Positions 61,825-64,000 of a DNA stretch of 64,000 nucleotides are shown piece by piece. Source of the DNA: Chitinophaga niabensis. Its GTDB lineage: Bacteria; Bacteroidota; Bacteroidia; Chitinophagales; Chitinophagaceae. Positions within the stretch are counted from its first letter, which is position 1. Each line of letters starts with the position of its first letter. Position numbers and translations under genes: made by a program. The notes below the pieces were generated by a model that saw nothing but the letters and a program-made list of their open reading frames with translations, did not search any database and was not told where the DNA came from. The stretch lies in assembly GCF_039545795.1 (NCBI RefSeq), contig NZ_CP154260.1:5833001-5897000 (forward strand), written 5' to 3'.

Positions 61825-61877
61825 GAGTGACACAACGGCGGCCGGGTCAGCGGATAAATGCTGGCCCCATCATCTTT
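61825..61877 (+). repeat. Dispersed repeat, copy B
   Basis: GAGTGACACAACGGCGGC (61825-61842) identical to the core at 55584-55601 in opposite orientation, followed in the same order by AGCGG, ATGCTGGC and ATCATCTTT. Confidence 0.6.
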
Positions 61878-61892
61878 ACACCCCACAAAAAA

Positions 61893-61916
61893 GCCGCCCG
61901 GAAAACCCGGAGCGGC
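61893..61916 (-). terminator. Terminator after the DHS-like gene
   Basis: GCCGC-CCGG / CCGG-A-GCGGC stem, loop AAAAC, T run on the minus strand. Confidence 0.8.
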
Positions 61917-61939
61917 CAGTTATATATCCATCCCGCAGC

Positions 61940-62914
61940 TTACCAGCCCAGGATATACGCAAAGATCAGCGGCGCCACAATAGTCGCATCAGACTCCACG
62001 ATGAATTTAGGTGTATTAATATCCAGTTTACCCCAGGTGATCTTCTCATTAGGCACAGCCCCGGAATAAGAACCATAAGAGGTTGTAGAATCAGAGATCT
62101 GGCAGAAATAGCCCCAGAAAGGCACATCATGCCATTCCAGGTCCTGGTACATCATCGGCACCACGCAGATCGGAAAATCACCCGCAATACCCCCACCGAT
62201 CTGGAAGAAACCAACGCCCTTACCGGAAGAATTCTTGCGGTACCAGTCGCTCAGTTCCACCATGTACTCAATACCGCTCTTCATAGTAGATGCTTTCAGC
62301 TCTCCTTTGATGCAGTAAGAAGCAAAGATGTTACCCATGGTACTGTCTTCCCAACCCGGCACAACAATAGGGATATTCATTTCCGCTGCCGCGATCATCC
62401 AGCTGTTTTTAGGATCTATCTCGTAATGTTCTTTCATTACGCCGCTCAACAGCAGTTTGTACATAAACTCATGTGGGAAATAACGTTCACCTTTCGCTTC
62501 CGCATCTTTCCAGATCTTCACAATGTGCTGCTGGATACGGCGGAAAGCCTCTTCCTCAGGGATACAGGTATCTGTAACACGGTTAAAACCGCCTTCCAGT
62601 AATTCCCATTCATCCTGGGGGCTCAGGTCACGGTAATTAGGCACGCGTTTGTAGTGCGTATGCGCTACCAGGTTCATGATATCCTCTTCCAGGTTAGCAC
62701 CTGTACAGGAGATAATATCCACCTTACCTGCGCGGATCATTTCTGCGAAAGAAATACCCAGTTCAGCAGTACTCATGGCACCTGCGAGGGTCACCATCAT
62801 TTTACCACCTTCCAGTAAATGCGTTTCGTATCCCTTGGCCGCATCTACCAGTGCCGCCGCATTGAAGTGGCGGTAGTGATGCTGGATAAATTGAGAGATT
62901 GGCCCTTTATTCAT
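61940..62914 (-). CDS. Deoxyhypusine synthase-like protein
   Basis: 324 residues from the ATG at 62914. An earlier Met at 62947 lies in the -7 box and is rejected. The NAD-binding Rossmann fold includes MVTLAGAMSTAELGISFAEMIR (in parts) and DIISCTGANLEED; QIGGGIAGDFPICVVP and SGAVPNEKITWGKLD match the DHS active site, with the reactive Lys at about 296. Eukaryotic and archaeal DHS modifies eIF5A with spermidine; bacteria lack eIF5A, and some bacterial homologues make homospermidine or carry out other polyamine chemistry. The substrate here is open. Confidence 0.9.
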   Translation of the reverse strand: MNKGPISQFIQHHYRHFNAAALVDAAKGYETHLLEGGKMMVTLAGAMSTAELGISFAEMIRAGKVDIISCTGANLEEDIMNLVAHTHYKRVPNYRDLSPQDEWELLEGGFNRVTDTCIPEEEAFRRIQQHIVKIWKDAEAKGERYFPHEFMYKLLLSGVMKEHYEIDPKNSWMIAAAEMNIPIVVPGWEDSTMGNIFASYCIKGELKASTMKSGIEYMVELSDWYRKNSSGKGVGFFQIGGGIAGDFPICVVPMMYQDLEWHDVPFWGYFCQISDSTTSYGSYSGAVPNEKITWGKLDINTPKFIVESDATIVAPLIFAYILGW

Positions 62915-62944
62915 AACTAAATTTGTTTTTACCTGTTCAGGCCG

Positions 62945-62952
62945 CAAATGTA
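62945..62952 (-). promoter_or_regulatory. TAnnTTTG -7 box for the DHS-like gene
   Basis: Minus-strand TACATTTG, full consensus; fixes the start at 62914. Confidence 0.55.
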
Positions 62953-62984
62953 AGACAAAGAGCCGGGGTTTTCCCCATAAAAAA

Positions 62985-63009
62985 ACCGTTCCGTAGGATA
63001 CGGAACGGT
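62985..63009 (-). terminator. Terminator after the PepSY-like gene
   Basis: Perfect 11-bp stem ACCGTTCCGTA / TACGGAACGGT, loop GGA, T run on the minus strand. Confidence 0.85.
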
Positions 63010-63058
63010 CATACTGATTAACACTAAAACTAAAACTAGATCGGGCTGCGATTAATCG

Positions 63059-63505
63059 CTATGCTTTGGTAAGTTTCTTAAGCGTTGTGAGGCTACCTGA
63101 TTGCTCAGCTTTCAACACGGTCCAGTGTGTTTCGCTTTCCAGCGTGATCACATAAGTAGTGTTGCCTTCTGCATCATACTCCACAATGTTCTGGATCTTT
63201 TGATCAGGGAACTTCTTCATCAAACGGCTGATCACTTTTAAAGGTAACTCAGTGTCTGTAATGTAACGGGAAGTAGCCAGCAGGTTTCCTTCTCTGTCAA
63301 AATGCGCAGTTACTTTAGAAGACTTCATGGTAAATTTAGCCACATACTTATCAGGCGTGCTGTACCAGGAAACATCTGCCGCACCGGCAAATTGATTGTT
63401 AAATGATTCCATCACTTTTTTGTTGTCGATGGTTCTGCCATCTCTGGCAAAGGTTGCGCTGGTTACTACCAGGGCTAAGGTTAGAATGGCGATAATTTTT
63501 TTCAT
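63059..63505 (-). CDS. Secreted PepSY-like protein
   Basis: 148 residues. Signal 1-20 (TFA/R). Two similar halves of alternating strands and a helix: VSWYSTPDKYVAKFTMKSSKVTAHFDREGNLL (in parts) and IQNIVEYDAEGNTTYVITLES, as in PepSY/BLIP-like domains common in Bacteroidota. Such proteins are periplasmic; their partners are generally unknown. It has its own terminator and an upstream TACTTTTA near-consensus box. Confidence 0.75.
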   Translation of the reverse strand: MKKIIAILTLALVVTSATFARDGRTIDNKKVMESFNNQFAGAADVSWYSTPDKYVAKFTMKSSKVTAHFDREGNLLATSRYITDTELPLKVISRLMKKFPDQKIQNIVEYDAEGNTTYVITLESETHWTVLKAEQSGSLTTLKKLTKA

Positions 63506-63781
63506 GGCGGAAAAATTTTTATCTGGGTTTGTTTAATTGTGATTTGTAATAATTGATTACGATGTAAAAGTAGTACGCGGTTGATAGGCGGACAAGGGAA
63601 TAGTTAAGAGTGGCAGCACTAGATTAACCCAATGTTATGCATGTTATAACGCATACGCAAAACACACATTTCCATTCGTCTGAAATTCAATCCCACAGAG
63701 GTGTTGAGCGGAAAAGGCAAATGTTGCATTTGCAGGAGTTAAGAGTATGTTAAAACGGAATACTGGTGACAATCGGTAGGA
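63506..63781. other. Gene-free stretch with one TTATGCAT
   Basis: Leader and promoter of the PepSY-like gene, plus TTATGCAT at 63635-63642. I see no further gene. Confidence 0.4.
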
Positions 63782-63829
63782 TGAAAAACGCGTTTTTCAA
63801 AAGCGGACACCTTGTTTCATTAGCGAACA
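63782..63829. repeat. 18-base palindrome and tandem motif upstream of acpH
   Basis: TGAAAAACGCGTTTTTCA (63782-63799) is a perfect palindrome. Next to it, on the minus strand, TGTCCGCTTTTGAAAA (63809-63794) and TGTTCGCTAATGAAAC (63829-63814) repeat exactly 20 bases apart (consensus TGTYCGCTWWTGAAAM). Confidence 0.5.
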
Positions 63830-63921
63830 CCATCAGTAATTATCCTATCTTCGGTGAGCTCAAAGCGCCTGTTTATCAGGTTTTTACCGTTCATTCGTTT
63901 TCTATTACCGTTCAACAGCCC

Positions 63922-64000
63922 ATGAATTATCTTGCCCACGCTTACTTATCTTTTCATGATCCGGCCATTACTGTTGGCCAGATGATCGCCGATTTTGTAA
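63922..64000 (+). CDS. acpH: Acyl carrier protein phosphodiesterase (N-terminal part)
   Basis: 26 codons to the window edge: MNYLAHAYLS, then FHDPAITVGQMIADFV. The opening and the (G/N)xxIADFV block match AcpH (E. coli begins MNFLAHLHLA), which removes the 4'-phosphopantetheine arm from acyl carrier protein. The frame stays open upstream to an ATG at 63781, but the family's N-terminus begins at 63922. Truncated by the window. Confidence 0.8.
   Translation, partial: MNYLAHAYLSFHDPAITVGQMIADFV

Noticed and set aside
61635..61886. 83-codon minus frame between tetR and the DHS-like gene
   Set aside because: Built from the GACATAGG repeats, the dispersed repeat and part of the terminator; not credible as a protein.
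1..64000. CRISPR arrays, insertion sequences, prophage or integrase genes
   Set aside because: No regularly spaced repeats, transposase, recombinase or phage structural genes were found on either strand.

Overview
The window looks like a core chromosomal segment of a Bacteroidota genome, most likely a Chitinophaga or close Chitinophagaceae relative. The evidence is the family content (GldC, DUF4290 before murA, DUF6089, IPExxxVDY and DUF5522 proteins, a paired OmpH/BamA cluster, a GH3-family protein, LytTR two-component genes), the near absence of Shine-Dalgarno sequences, and more than 20 copies of the Bacteroidota promoter box TAnnTTTG just upstream of genes. I saw no insertion sequence, prophage, integrase or CRISPR array. 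The genus is inferred from family content only.

Layout. 1-3.2 kb: start of an endonuclease/exonuclease/phosphatase lipoprotein (cut by the window edge), a small AT-rich orphan gene, a C-terminal processing protease, then yidD-rnpA-rpmH. 3.5-13.3 kb: a long minus-strand envelope cluster running alpha/beta hydrolase, CBS protein, Omp85-like protein, NAD kinase, DUF6089 barrel, uppS, bamA and two OmpH/Skp chaperones. 13.3-17.6 kb: cvpA-yqeY-gldC, a GT4-like glycosyltransferase, a lipoprotein and an orphan OppC-type permease. 17.9-20.8 kb: an orphan class I terpene synthase convergent with a GT2-hydrolase pair. 21-30.3 kb: acyl-CoA dehydrogenase, amidase, AhpD-like protein, 2-oxoacid:ferredoxin oxidoreductase beta subunit, LysE exporter, GH3 protein, inositol monophosphatase and thiL. 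30.4-38.9 kb: GT39, nitrilase, recX-pcrA, M28 peptidase, tatC-rpiB. 39-43.5 kb: a candidate small RNA, a CNNM/CorC protein, and DUF4290-murA-gmk. 43.6-51.4 kb: SDR, tryptophan dioxygenase, Lrp regulator, an unusual tRNA-like RNA, then trmB-DUF5522-ATL-IPExxxVDY-PCD-histidine kinase-LytTR regulator. 51.5-64 kb: chrA, an alpha/beta-hydrolase-like protein behind a sigma-54-like promoter, a 2OG-Fe(II) oxygenase, ExbD, asnS, rho, a tiny proline-rich lipoprotein, an outer-membrane barrel, tetR, a deoxyhypusine-synthase-like gene, a PepSY-like secreted protein and the start of acpH.

How the genes fit together. Much of the window is housekeeping for the cell envelope: BamA, two periplasmic chaperones and UppS are transcribed together, with MurA, TatC, an amidase, YidD and CNNM nearby. 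RNA and translation functions (RnpA, L34, TrmB, AsnRS, Rho) are dispersed. The accessory layer is thin: the terpene synthase, the DHS-like enzyme, the small AT-rich gene and several repeats.

The observation most worth follow-up is the RNA at 46305-46446. It has acceptor, D, anticodon and T arms of a type II (Leu/Ser-like) tRNA, but a 73-nt variable region and a C at position 33. It has its own consensus promoter and a 12-bp-stem terminator, and its promoter overlaps a symmetric element shared with a divergent lrp gene. Others are a second candidate RNA at 39069-39243, a MurA with Asp in place of the catalytic Cys, apparent leaderless starts, recurrent intergenic TTATGCATAA palindromes and a pair of dispersed repeats about 6 kb apart.
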